64,000 bases of DNA from Styela clava (lineage: Eukaryota > Chordata > Ascidiacea > Stolidobranchia > Styelidae). The position numbers and the translations under genes are program-made. The notes below the pieces were generated by a model that saw only the letters and a list, made by a program, of their open reading frames with translations, had not been told where the DNA came from and did not search any database. Location: the NCBI RefSeq assembly GCF_964204865.1, contig NC_135262.1:15548501-15612500 (forward strand). Direction: 5' to 3'. Shown here piece after piece: positions 37,038-49,368 of this stretch; the first letter of the stretch is position 1; each line of letters starts with the position of its first letter.

Positions 37038-38438
37038 CAGGTATGGGCAAATTGCGGCCCGCGGATCACATCCGGCCCGCTGCAACTTTTCATCCGGCCC
37101 GCGAGCAGGCTTCTAGATTTAGACACTTTCTTTTTATTTACATATAAAATATACTTTGACTGTGAACAAACGGAATTTTACGATAATGAAAAAGTCGGTA
37201 AAAACGTTCGACTAATTTTTTTTTTAATTGCCGATTGGGTACTCCTGAAGTATGCGCACCAAGATGTCGCATAACCTGAATCCTGACCTGGTACACAACC
37301 TGATTTCAGGTTGGCGCCGTCTTGGTGCGCATACAGGAGGTCCGCCGATTGGAGTAAAGGAGTGATGCGGCAAGCAACTCAAATCTAGATTTTAGAGCGC
37401 CAATATAAAAAATAAACTAGAAACTTGAACAAAAACAAGTTGTGATTTAGAAGGCTCCTGACAGGTTGGAAACGCTGTTGTAGAAATTGGAAACTGAAAA
37501 TTTTATGGTGCTCACGACACACATTCTAATTGAGTGGCTTTCGTGCGCGCGATGTACCTTTTAAACACTTCTAAAACTATTAACGGCGCCTGGTATATAA
37601 GATAATTAATGTAAAGTAAATTCAATCGATGTTCATGGTACTAAAATGAATTTTACTATGTGTGGTTTTATCGAGGACGTGGGGATTTTTAAAATGGTAA
37701 AATCATTAAAACAGAGCTAAGTCAGTGTTGCAAGAACAGATCAGATTTGTCGAATTCACAAAATCGAATGAAAATAATCTGGCACTTTACCTCACATTTT
37801 TATATCCGCGGAATGAGGTGGTATTTCTGAGGGTTAATGCCTATATATTGTCAAGTCAACCGCGGGTTAAGTTGAAAACAATAAAGCAAGACATTTTAAA
37901 TGTACCCGTATTAATACATTTCAAATATACCCGTATCGAAAATATGTATCAAAACTAAGTATATTCTGGCAGTTTATCTGGCATTTTTATATCCTCAGAA
38001 AGTCGTGGTATTTTAGAGCAGTGCATCCCGAACTTTTCAGCTCGCAACGCCTTCCAATGCATTAAAATTTTCCGCGATCCCTGTTCACGTTAAAAATGCT
38101 ATGACGACAGCAAAGTTATATGAATCACGATGTTTTGCCACCGAAGACATGGTCCTAATTCCGCATTGTTACTCACTCTTCAGTCTTCAGCATTAATGAT
38201 AAAATTCGGCATTGTTATGCAAGTGTGTCTCTGAAATTTATCTTTTAAACTAGTTTTAATGATTGTGCTTTGAATAAAAATTCTAACAAAAGTACAATAG
38301 ATATAGTACTTGTCTTATTTAAATGTGTAAAAAAATAAAATGAAAAAGCACGATTGACTTTACTTAGTCCGGCCCGCCACTTCCTTTTTGAATATATATT
38401 CAATGTGGCCCGATACCAAAAATATTTGCCCAGCCCTG
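37038..38438. mobile_element. hAT-like element carrying a second element
   Basis: Starts CAGGTATGGGCAAATTGCGG and ends GATACC...AAATATTTGCCCAGCCCTG; the complement of the end, CAGGGCTGGGCAAA, pairs with the start. GGCCCGC repeats sit inside both ends. CACTAG occurs at both junctions, so the target duplication is present but eroded. A 106-bp MITE is inserted at 37238, and another hAT-like end (CAGTGCATCCCGAACTTTTC) occurs near 38023. Confidence 0.65.
37238..37343. mobile_element. 106-bp MITE with 8-bp duplication
   Basis: Ends GGTACTCCTGAAGTATGCGCACCAAG and CTTGGTGCGCATACAGGAGGTCC are inverted repeats. The octamer GCCGATTG flanks both sides exactly (37230-37237 and 37344-37351). It is a short relative of the element at 9897-10132 and sits inside the 37038-38438 hAT element. 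Confidence 0.85.
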
Positions 38439-38439
38439 C

Positions 38440-38683
38440 ACTAGATAATGCACCCTGCGTAATAAATCTTTGTTTACAAGATGCTGGTCAAACGGTGTTG
38501 AATCTCTTTGAGGCGTGGAAATCCTTTGTAGGCAAAATCGATGTCTATAGTCGAGATGCTGAAGTTCCACCTTCATTTATTTCAAAAATCTTCAAAAAAA
38601 ATTTTTTGATAGCGAAGTTACAATCTTCTGCAATTGGTGGCTATATGCGTGAACTGACGACACAATTTTGCAATAAATTTTAA
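38440..38683 (+). CDS. Candidate coding remnant next to the hAT right end
   Basis: An open frame of about 80 codons starts at the element junction and reads LCLQDAGQTVLNLFEAWKS, then IDVYSRDAEVPPSFISKIF, ending at a TAA. Composition is protein-like. I do not recognise the family. It may be part of an exon disrupted by the insertion, but its frame differs from that of the fragment left of the element. Confidence 0.22.
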
Positions 38684-40254
38684 GTCTTTCGACGTTTTGG
38701 AGGATTGTTCCGTTTCTAATCATACCAGATAGTCACGACAATTTAGGTTTAGTTTTAATTGATTGGATGAATGCTAGCGGCTTTCATATGCAGCTGATTC
38801 GTGTATATATAATAAAAATAATCTTGCAAATGACAAAATACAATGCGGATAAGCTATGGGGCCAAATTCCCTTTTTTATGTTCTTTTCTATTTTTTTATT
38901 AACGACTTCCGTTGCTTCGTGACTCCAACTTAGTGTTAAACGAATCTCACAATTTAAATTCAATTCCAATCTTGTTGACGAAAGGTTGCATTACAAGAAC
39001 AAATTGTATGACATAGATTACATTTTAAAAATCTTTTTATATTGTTAATATGTCGAAGTTTCGTCTGTCATCCTCCAATAATCATGGTTGTACCTCCTGA
39101 TAAAAATCGCCTTTGCAACTAATTGTTGATCGGTCGAGCAAGAGGCGTTTCGATAGTACTATTATTTTTAAAATGGGAAATATATGAAATTTGAGCAAAG
39201 TTCAAAAACAGGTAATTAGAATTTTTTATATCCAACTTTCCTAAAGTGACAGGGAGTGATAATGCGCAGGTGAAAGATAAATTTCGGGTATTTTAAATTT
39301 TTCCGTTAGTTGTCAGAGTTGAGTAAAAATAATACCAGTCGATTCAGAAAGCGACAGATGGGAATGGACGAAGTGGGGGTAATATTGCGCAACACGCCTG
39401 GGTGACAAAAGTCTACTATTGATATCAATTTTAAACAAGTTTCACTTGTTTTCTCTTGTAAGTATAGTTCTGAATATCATGTTTTTGGGCAATTCGATTT
39501 TTATAGCATAATATATAAATTTAGCGCTTCCATGTATTTACTACTGCAAATAATCGGACCGAACATGGTGGCATAGAATTTGATGGATAGATTCGTATTT
39601 GATCTACCGAATGATTTGGCGGTAAACATTTGATGAAAATGTGATATGTTTTTTTTTTATTTAATCAGCATAGTAAAATAGAATATTTATTTCTCCTTAG
39701 TGACGTGTCGACGGTTAAGCTTACTTCGTTCTAACTCCTTTCCCTGTGAGTATCAATCATATCACATTACATGTATTATGTAATGATTTTCGATTGCTTT
39801 TATGAAATAATATTTTTCCAGCTTATTGTTGAGTATGTTCTGTAAATAGCAATAAGTATCACATTCATCTTTGACCAATCTATATCCTACTACCATAGAA
39901 CTAATTTTCCGTTATCGTAGAACAAGATTAGGTATTAGTTAATGATTTTCTTGTCCTATAAATAACATACTCGGAAAAAATAGAAGTGTCATAAAAAAAG
40001 ATTTTTTTATTACTTGGATTTGGCGCTCTCTTTCTGTTTTTGTTAGTTAGTTAAAAGTTAGTTGACGACAAAAAATCACGCAATAATTGTTCGCACCGCT
40101 TGAAAAGGTGTAAAAATTTCATCGAGATATGGACGGCAAGTAATGGGCGTCTTGGATACAAGCATGCAAGTAGAGAGTGCGCGAATGATAATTTTAACAC
40201 ATCGATTTTCATTTTTCACCATTCTGAATCGGCGCTGTATATCTAATTTATTAC
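38684..40254. other. Intergenic stretch
   Basis: AT-rich, with no supported gene, RNA or transposon end. Confidence 0.4.
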
Positions 40255-40355
40255 GCCCTGAGCGAAGGGATAGGGTTCGCGTCCGAAACCTAGACCTTCA
40301 AACCAGCAACGCCTACATAGTTATTAAGCCCAACTCTCTAACCACTAAGCCATCG
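40255..40355 (-). mobile_element. tRNA-derived SINE-like head
   Basis: On the minus strand TGGCTTAGTGGTTAGAG (40336-40352) fits an RNA polymerase III A box. GGTTTGAAGGTC about 35 bases on, or GGTTTCGGACGC beyond it, are possible degenerate B boxes. No intact tRNA cloverleaf results, so a SINE or tRNA pseudogene is likelier than a tRNA gene. Confidence 0.4.
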
Positions 40356-40647
40356 TATTTCGTGGGAAAAGTATCACGTTCACTACATAATATAGCTAGG
40401 GCACATTGTGTAACAATGCAACAGGTGATAGAGGAACTAACTATAGCCAACTTGATTCTCAAAACCAAAGCATCTATGCCCCGCTTACTTGTTCTAATAT
40501 AATATACGAATTTTACGTGTAGTTTCGATTATGGTTACAGTTCAAAATATTGTGCACGCTCCAGCTTAGAGGACATGTTTTTCAGAACATAAACTGGAAA
40601 TCTGTATAACATGGTTATATACATCTCTAGTCAAAACGCCAGAGTGC

Positions 40648-41077
40648 ATGTTTGTTATATCTTCAATAAGCGTCAAACAAACAAAATCTTATTTTGATAC
40701 ATTGGCTCGAGAAAAATGGAATACGGAATATGGTAATAGCGATTTAGCAAGCCAATATACAAGATTTTATCCCACCAAGATGTCACGACCGGAAAACGAA
40801 ACTTTATCACGCAAATATCAAGTTCTTTCTTTCCAATTACAAACTGTTCACTGCGCCCTGATTGCACATTTACATAAAATTGTTTGTCATTCCGACGGAT
40901 ATTGCGAACGGTGTTTAGTACCTGAGATCGTAGCCCACTACCTACTGTATTGTCAGCAATATAATCAACAGAGAATTACAACTTGAATTGGTACCGACTT
41001 TGGAAGAAGTGCTTGGTAACATGGACATTATTGAAACTGTTATTGAATTTGTTTTGTCTACGGGCAGAGATATTTAG
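40648..41077 (+). pseudogene. Non-LTR retrotransposon (LINE) C-terminal relic
   Basis: A 112-codon frame has FYPTKMSRPENETLSRKYQV, then VHCALIAHLHKI, then YCERCLVPEIVAHYLLYCQQY. This is the layout after the reverse transcriptase/RNase H part of LINE ORF2, with its terminal Cys/His motif (C..C...E...H.L..C). One base-shift later the frame continues as LQLELVPTLEEVLG...EFVLSTGRDI to a TAG at 41075-41077, the usual ending. The polymerase domain itself is gone. Confidence 0.65.
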
Positions 41078-43105
41078 AATTAGTTATTTATTGTAATTGA
41101 TTTAATTTTATAACTATTTATTTGTAAATATTGTATAATATGTCAGTATAGGATTTTGTATTCAAATTGATAAATGGCGCAAAAGACCACTGAAGTTTTT
41201 CTCCTTTGTGAAAATTTTGCACGTATCTGTTGCAATGATAGTGTTGACTAAAATTGATTCATGTGATCGCCTCAACTGCCATATGCAAACATTTCTGTCA
41301 CAGTAGTGTTTATAGTTTTAGTTGGGGGATCAGGAACTATTTTTAAACAAGCTCGGATAAACAAATAAATTTCTGTTTTTTTTTTGTTCTTATAACTGGT
41401 ATATGATATTAATTTGAATATTCAATAAAATCGAATCATATCGAAAGTGACACAATTTTTCATTCTTGAACAGGCCCTTTTAAAGTGAGTTTTCATCAAT
41501 TTTACTAATAATCAATGCAGTTATCCCAAAATCCATATTAAATATCCACAATGGTGGACACAGTTTTGTATTATTGATGTAATGCAAAAACATAAAGATA
41601 TTCTGAAGATATTGATAGAGAGATTATATTTTACTATCTTCGCCCCAAGCGCTGCAATTTTTTTGTTCGTTTGGAGAAATTGCCACTAAAAAGATTTAAA
41701 CATCCGGGCACACCACGATCGAGAAGGTTCGCAAAACACCAAAACAATATCATGCGTTATAAATACGCATTATGACCATTCTTTCTAAATCGCTAAAGTT
41801 TCAAACTATGCGAAATGCGTTTTCAGCAACAGTATGTTGAATGTTGTTACATCGATATATCTTGCCAACGAGACATTTAGGAACGGTGTCAAGTTACATT
41901 CAAATTATCAACAAGAACATTAGCAAAATGAACAAAATGAAAAAAGTCACTACAGGCCATTTTATCTTTTCAAATTCCCTCCGAGACCCGATATTGCACC
42001 CAAAATATGCTGTTTCATTTATTTCGCCGCTTTTGTCCGCCGATTATTTCAGCAAACTCGCTTCACTATTAGGCCCATACTGATACCGGTGCGCGACCTT
42101 CACGGCCATATATTTTAGCATCGCTCGCTCGGTTCATAACATGACCGCAAACTGCAGTCAACAAATCCCGATACGAAATACGTGCCTGTTTACACACACG
42201 GCGTAGCGCAGCTTTACTAACTACTGTATTAGTGAACTTGGCTTACTGATTGAAAAAGTTCCTTTCATTCAATGACGTTAAGAAGATTTGTTTTTAATAA
42301 ATATTGAGATGATCGAGTTGCTTTTTAAACAGTGATTACTTCTGTCCTTTTAGATTGGGTTACATTTATCAACGTTTCAATTCAACGGGTCATAGGCCTA
42401 TAAATTGAATAATCGTCAATGCCAAATTCAACGCTTTTTCGGATTCGTTTAATCTATACTGTTACTTTTACTATGTTGCATTGAACAGATCGAAAATATG
42501 TCACGACAATAACTCGTATTATGTCTCAATGATGCTTCCGTAAATTTAGGAAAATGGCGTAAACAATTGTTATTAGAAACCGCTAGATATTTTGCATTTT
42601 ACCTCAAATATATTTGAGTAGAAAATAAAATTTAATTATGAAAACAAACTCCCCTGCTACTTAGGTTCATTCAGTTAGCTTGCCAGCTGAAATATCGGCA
42701 ATAATACCTAATCAAGTATTAGTTTAGTTCCCAGGATAAAGATAGTAAACCACGGCACAGTGAAATTTGCTGCTAATGTGAACTCTGTTTATAAATTTCT
42801 GTTGCTTATACAAAACATGGTATGGCTCTACCTGTGACGGAGCAGCAACGATTCGCGTTGGATTGACTTGTGACTAAAGCAATTGGAATTTTATGGTACT
42901 CTCTCCGACTCAATACTGTGCGACTCGATTTGGCTCGCGAGTCGCGACTCAAGATTTTCGCACTCCGACTCGGATAATGAAGCCTATATTTTCGAAATGA
43001 ATTTCGAGCAAGAATAATAAGCCATATGATATTTGTGTATGGCGAATAATCTATAAAAGACAAAGCATATAGGCAATATTTAGAATGATTGTGTATTTGT
43101 GTCAG
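41078..43105. other. Intergenic stretch
   Basis: No supported gene. Around 42895-42985 the motif GACTCG and its complement recur (CGACTCGATTTGGCTCGCGAGTCGCGACTC-type arrangement, read in pieces), probably a small transposon remnant. The minus-strand frame there is a by-product. Confidence 0.35.
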
Positions 43106-43806
43106 CAGTGGTTCTCAACCTTTTTCAATTCGCGGACCGGTAAAATTTCAAAACTAATTTTGCGGATCGGCGGACCGTCAAAATTAACCAAAAATGTCAT
43201 GTGCACAAAACATAATCAAAAGAATGCAATTACGACAAAAGTACAATGAAATACGCACGAGTCTTTCCAACGAGGTTGCTATGCTGCGAGTGGAAATGTC
43301 GCGTTAGCTTTGCGGGTTTCATTGCGTCGTTTGAATAAATTTTGGCGCCAACTAGGCACATGGGGAGCGGTATTTTTCCGCTGCTGGGAGCAATAGTGAA
43401 ACCTAGCAAATACTTCTCATTATACTGCCCAATAAAGTCTCCCATTCGTTTTTTGCTTGTTCCTGCGTGATCCATATCAACATTGCTGCAAAGTCGTTTC
43501 GGGGCCTGTTGTGAGGTTGAAGTATCTTCCTCAAACTAGTTTTCACCGCTGGGTTTCTTTTGAAATAACACAATAATACATTGCTGTTTGTTTGACTCCA
43601 TTTTACTATCAGACCTCGTTAATCATAGTCTTACTGTCAAATTACGGAACGTGCGAATTGCGAATTTCTCAATCAGGTACCGTGCTATGTGCTATCAGCT
43701 TCCGCGTTATGACGTTAATTTGCTTATAATATATTAATATTTGAATATATTTGGCGGACCGGTAGCAAGGTTGCGGCGGACCGGCACCGGCGGTTGAGAA
43801 ACACTG
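43106..43806. mobile_element. hAT element, same family as 19642-20128, inverted
   Basis: Starts CAGTGGTTCTCAACC, then TTCGCGGACCGGTAAAATTT. Ends GGACCGGTAGCAAGGTTGC and GGTTGAGAAACACTG. These ends match the right and left ends of the 487-bp element at 19642 in reverse orientation. Flanking octamers do not match, so the duplication has decayed or the ends have drifted. No transposase is readable. Confidence 0.75.
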
Positions 43807-44619
43807 CTCTAGAGCAAACATGAGGAAGGGCAAGATAATCTGCCATTTCACCCCGCACAGGGTAATCACCAGTACAGTATCTGTTGTGTTTTCAACGATT
43901 GTCAGTCGCCATGACTTCTATTAAGTTATTGCGTTTTTCGCATTACATAATATAGACAAGGGATGACCAAACAGTTTTCGACCGCGATTGACTAAAATCT
44001 TCAACATAGCTTGAGATCTACTGATCGGTAATAAGGTCATACACAAAAACGAATGAGTACCTAATATGCAGATAATTGCACGTCTGCGCACTCCCATACC
44101 AAAAATTCTACCGCTGAAAATAAGCTCGGCTCTGTGGGCGCATTTTTAATGAAATCGCAACCAAAATTTGTATATTTCATGTTCCATTTAATTTGGTTAT
44201 GTAATTGCACCCGGGGTAAATTTTCATCATTTATCTAAGATTTATTCTAATCATACAATTGAGATCTAAGGCCTGCCTAATTTCTAGTTGTACGTGTATT
44301 GATTGAATTATTATTTTATTTTTCACAACTAGTGTCTATATTTGTTGCACGAGTATCTGATTGTGTAACGTTAGCTTGGTTAAATGTTACTCTCCGGACT
44401 TCATAGACCACAATCTAGAATGAAGTTTTACCTGTTTATTCCTTTGTTCCTCGTTTTTCTAGAATTAGAATGTACTATTCCGATTCTGATAATTTTTCTA
44501 ATGACTCCAGTCCCGGTAACCATGTCACAGTGTGTCGAATTGAAGTACAGTAGAAACTGGTTCCATAACGTTACTCATAGTTCCAAATGTATTACCTAAC
44601 TGTATTGTTAGGTACACCA
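43807..44619. other. Intergenic stretch
   Basis: No supported gene. At 44420-44599 an ATG opens a 59-codon frame with a signal-like start (MKFYLFIPLFLVFLELEC) and a cysteine near its end, too little to call a gene. Confidence 0.3.
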
Positions 44620-45053
44620 CCAGAACGTGCACCCCTAAAAACTGGTACCTAAACGCCGTTCCCGAATGGCTTTTTCAGTATGACTGTACCCAGCCTGCTC
44701 TCATTGTGCCAAGGTGATATTTACCTTGGTCGTTGCTATGCTGTTCACTGCCCATAGTTACCCCTCCCGTACTTGACGGTGCCCGGAGTCTCTTTTCTGT
44801 AACAAATTTGGTTTTTGAATATTAATATTTGATATAATAATTTATATATTGTTCGTATTATATCTATTATTAAACTTGTATCACAGTTAGACTCTTATCA
44901 CAGGTGTCGCTGCTCGATAACCAACTTTGGTTTTTCGCGTCACCTTTCAACATGAAATGTCATTTTCAACTTTTTTTTAAGTTTATGTTAACTGTAAGTG
45001 CGTTTTCATTTTGGTGAAAAATAAACTACTGACTGACTGACTGACTGACTGAC
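44620..45053 (+). mobile_element. Probable LINE 3' end with (GACT)n tail
   Basis: A comparatively GC-rich block with no ORF runs into GGTGAAAAATAAACTACT and then six or so GACT units (45029-45053). A 3'UTR-like sequence ending in a short tandem tail is typical of CR1/L2-type non-LTR elements. No coding part is attached. Confidence 0.4.
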
Positions 45054-45344
45054 ACCAAGCAAGCAGTCCATGATTCCGAAAAACAAATACCGGTACCGTA
45101 ACTAAATAATCCCATACCGACCGGACAAGAGGCCGTGTTTCGCCATATGGTTAAGTGTCTTATCCCTTTCTTCTCCCCCGGAATAAATATGTACCGGTAC
45201 CGTTAAATCCTATCCTATACCTGTTTTATCTCAACTTCAGCATTACCAGTAACGGTAATCTCGAAAAACTTCCAATTTTCGAGTTGCAAGATTTTCCAGA
45301 TTCAACCTTCACGCTTGGCGGATTAAAAACCGTGTTCCCATAAT

Positions 45345-46490
45345 AAAAAAGGAGAACAGCGAAATTTTTGATCAAATATTAGATCTCATAGGATTCATAA
45401 AAAAATCAGGAAAAAATGAAAGTAATAACCTTCCGGGAAAAAAATCAATCTTCAACCACTGAAAATTTCAGAGCAATTTGTCAAGTATTCGAAGAGAAAA
45501 GCGATTTTTTAATGATAATGACGGAGAAAAATAATAACAATACCAACACAAGAGAGCTATGCTCAAATATATGGACACGTTTGAAGTAAATGAAAGTAAT
45601 AACCGTCTAAAGAAAAATTTTATCTTTGAGCAATGAAAATTTCAGAGCAATTGATCCAGTAATGAAAGAGAAAAGCGACTTCTTAGGTTTAGGTAAAAAG
45701 TGGGCGTGGCTTTCCACACGTTTTCACATCTCTGAGGGGACGGAAACACTTCCCCCACCCAGATGCCACTTAAAAAATACCCAATACTCGGGCAAACGCT
45801 TTTCCGCCCCGAGACGGAATTTAACGGCCTCTAAAGGTCAAAATCACTCTAGCGTGACTTGAAGGATGGCTTGATTGACAGGTAGCCTGTTCCGGGCCAC
45901 TAAAAGAATGTTTTTGGCTCACTTCCCTCTGACCGATCGTTTTGAAAATTGTTCTGTGTCAGTTTTGTAACACGTCCAGGGTTCACACCAAATTTCAACC
46001 GGATCGGCCCGCCAGTTCTCTGAGAAGTGGTCAAAGCCTTACCAGTACCGGTGCCTGTTGCTGTAGGCCTGCTATTCGATTGTGGAACGTTTTTTTTCTG
46101 GCATATTAAATTCAATTTGCTCTTATCAAAATTAACAAATACGGTAGTCTAGATTTGCTAGAAAACCTACACTACTGCAATAGTAAGATCGCGTAAGGAA
46201 TAAGTCAATTTTACTGTGGTATAGTAACTTAGCAGAGCCGTAGCTGCAGGCTTGATCCCATAACCGCTTGAAATAAGTTTCAAAACAGTGTTCCCATGAG
46301 TAAATTGTAAAACAGCGATATTTTAAATGAATAATCAAATTTCATAGAATTCATCGAAAATTTAGAAATAAATAAAAGTAATAGCCTTCTGGAGAAAAAT
46401 TTTATCTTCAACTACTGAAAATTTCTAAGCAATTGGTCCAGTATTCGAAGAGAAAAGCGACTTTTTTAAAACGTGTCAAAGAACAAGTAC
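45345..46490 (+). repeat. Cluster of three copies of a dispersed repeat
   Basis: Related segments at about 45400-45520, 45587-45690 and 46370-46470 share AAAGTAATA(A/G)CC, GAGAAAAATTTTATCTTCAAC, CTGAAAATTTCAGAGCAATT and GAAGAGAAAAGCGACTT. A fourth, diverged copy is at about 61725-61810. The open frames across them are incidental. Family unknown. Confidence 0.6.
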
Positions 46491-46873
46491 AACAACATAG
46501 AATTCAAACGATCGCTATGTCCAATATTGGCTGTCAATAATATTGAAACGTTCGTTATGTCCACTTCGTGTCCAACAATTTAAAACGTCCAAAATCCAGA
46601 GTTGCATGTATCGACAGCCAATATTGCCTTGGAGATTGAATAAAAAAAATACGAACACAGAGCCACTGGCAAGTATGTTGCTGTAAAAACATGACTACCT
46701 CGGGATACCTCGAGATAGTGAGTACAGATAGAAAAAGAAGCACTTTAAAAAAGGTGTGCTCAACAACAAAAAAATCTACGAATAAAATTACATAATAGTC
46801 GTAAACAGCATGATCGTCGTAAACATCTGGTTATGATAAATTCCATGGTACAATAATATTTATGATTTTTTAG

Positions 46874-46993
46874 GAGATAAACACAGTTAGACGGTTACCG
46901 CTTCAGGCAGATTACATCAAAATATTTAGGCAACAATGTGAAGTCTTTCAGCACGTGACAAAGATGGTGTACCCGGCACAGGATTCATCGTAG
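46874..46993 (+). CDS. Candidate terminal exon, unknown protein
   Basis: Not recognised. A good acceptor (TTATGATTTTTTAG) is followed in phase 0 by 39 codons with normal composition (RRLPLQADYIKIFRQQCEVF, then VTKMVYPAQDSS) and a TAG stop. The upstream exon would have to lie in or beyond the repeat cluster at 45.3-46.5 kb and was not found. Confidence 0.28.
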   Translation, partial: EINTVRRLPLQADYIKIFRQQCEVFQHVTKMVYPAQDSS

Positions 46994-48565
46994 CTTAAAA
47001 TCTTGGATTTAATTTATACTTCTGAACTTCAAAGCATTTCGTAGATAAATAAGTTAGCAACAACGAATATCGACAAAGTAATAAAACGCATGACCGAATT
47101 AAGTCCTTCATGATAGCATTGATGTGTAGTTTCGGGTGATCGTGGTAACAAAGAATAGTAAACTATTTTGCACCGGTTTGTAATATAGAATACTTCACTA
47201 ATATGTGCACTCGCGGTGTGTAATCAACCAGAACAAAGCAACGCCCGCTGTGTTGCGCATCGCGATTCGCCGGCTGCCGGGTCATATAGATTTATATCAA
47301 TATAGACGTGTATTTTACAATACATGAATAGAAGCATTCAACTATTATATAAAAAACAAGAACGTCTCACTCCGAGAGTCTCATCTTTTTTTCTGTATTA
47401 AACCAAAGTGCAAAGTACAAAACATGCAAAAGAATGAGTAAAATAATTCTCACTCAAAGTCAGCCATTCAGACTGTACATTGAACAAACGTCTGGAACCG
47501 CAAAGAATTATTTCCATGAAGATGTACATGGCGTTTCGTGTGAGATTTAACACAAAGGCAGCTTCTTCCACCTACGGAATGCAAGTGATATTTTTTTTAA
47601 TTTTGTAAAGCACATATTCCGTGTCACAAGTATATGTTTTAGAATACGCTATATATATAATGTATGGGGTATCGTGTTACTGAACGAATGTTTAAACCCG
47701 TTTAAACTCGCTTGACTATTCAACTCATTTCGAAATTGTAGCCATTATTTTGATATCGCAGATCAACTTCTCCTCTTTTTTATCGTACGATGATTGAATT
47801 TCTTTGGGCTTTTTAGTGAATGCCCTGATCACGAATTTTGGAAATTTATATTAATATGAACCATTGAAATCGTTGAGCGGTAAAAACGATGAGTATTTTA
47901 AGTTAATTTTCGTTATGTAATTTTATACCTGCAACAACCTTTTTGAGTCTTCGTGGATGTCGTTTTTAGCTCATGCACAGACCAAATCGCCGAATAGTGT
48001 CTGAGAGAAATATTTCGAGATGATCAAACGATTCAGACCTCAAATATTAGACCGGTTGAAATGTATTATGGTTATTTTCAAGTCTTCTTTCATCTCAAGT
48101 CAACCTCTTTATGAATATTTGTAGGTATTTCGCTGGCCCTAATTGGACACGAACTGACTATATTTCGTTGACCGTAATTGACAGTGGCGTACCAAGGCTA
48201 TGGCCGCCATGGTTTGTTCCATGGACGCCGTTCAGACAGAGGCGCAAAAAATTTTGATCGTAAAATATTTCAGCGTAATAATGTCAATTCAAAACTCACA
48301 TTTTCACTTAAATAATAACGTACAGGTATCTCAATTCAACAACAGTCGTGATATATTATCAGTCAGCGATTAATACCATTTCTTCACTGGGTAATGTCAT
48401 AATTCCACATAAATAAAACTGGTAAATTAATACTGCACTGGACAAACTGTACCTTATAATTAATATTTGCTGTGCAATTCGTACGGGAGTGAAAATTTAT
48501 AAACTTTCATACCACGAAACCTACTATTCTTAAAACAAGAAAGGAAGGCAGAGGAAACTGAAACT
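46994..48565. other. Intergenic stretch
   Basis: No supported gene. A hAT-like left end (CAGTGGCGTACCAAGGC) occurs near 48182 without a recognised partner. Confidence 0.35.
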
Positions 48566-49368
48566 GGTCCGCCTCGTGGCCCATCGTTGTCACGCGTTTT
48601 TATTTTTGGAAAATTTGATGCTGCTTGGGACCAACGTTGTCAGACTTAATCCTGCACGCACAAATGTGTTTCCTGGGTTTCTAACTCACTACTGATTTTC
48701 ATGAGCAATATCCAATAAATTCAACATGAAAATGTTCTATAAATTCTCCATGCTACAAGTTCAACCACAAGCAATATATTTATAATAAGGATAAGGGAAT
48801 ATAGAATTGGATACGAAAATTTGTTTTTACGTGTAGAAGGTAATTTAATTGGAAAATGCTGCTTAACTGCTCAGACACTCGTGCGATGCCGGTACGGTAT
48901 CGTCTGACCGTACCGGTACCCATGCAATCACTCGTGAAAGAATGGGAGATGATGAGTGATTGTATGGCTACCGGTACGGTCAGACGCAAAGCGACTATAA
49001 CCGACTACCGGTATTTGGTAAGACGGTACGGTACTGGCATCGCGAGTGTCCAGACAACTGAGTAGTTAAGCAGCATTCTCCAATTAAATTACCTTATACA
49101 CGTAACAACAAATTTTCCGAATTTCCGTATTCAATTTTATATTCTCTTATCATTATTATAAATATATTACTTCTTGTTGAACTTGTAGCATGGAGAATTT
49201 ATAGAACACATTTTCATATTGAATATTGCTCAAGAAAATCAGTAGTGAGTTTGAAACCCAGGGAACACATTTGTGCGCGTAGGATTATGCCTGACAACGT
49301 TGGTCCCAAGCAGAAGCAAATTTTCTAAAAATAAAAACGCCTGACAACGATGGGCCACGAGGCGGACC
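48566..49368. repeat. 803-bp foldback palindrome
   Basis: Two arms of roughly 380-400 bp are inverted copies: GGTCCGCCTCGTGGCCCATC at the left and GATGGGCCACGAGGCGGACC at the right. They fold around a loop of about 20 bases near 48935-48955, flanked by CAATCACTC and GAGTGATTG. Pairing is near-perfect except for an insertion of about 40 bases in the right arm near 48985-49030. There is no coding capacity; the two ORFs across the centre are mirror shadows. It is likely a foldback transposon. Confidence 0.85.

Noticed and set aside
42806..43063. 85-codon minus-strand frame rich in S and R
   Set aside because: Composition comes from recurring GACTCG/CGAGTC repeats, likely a transposon remnant.
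48780..49065. Overlapping frames on both strands with similar peptides
   Set aside because: They arise because the sequence is a palindrome; each is the mirror of the other.
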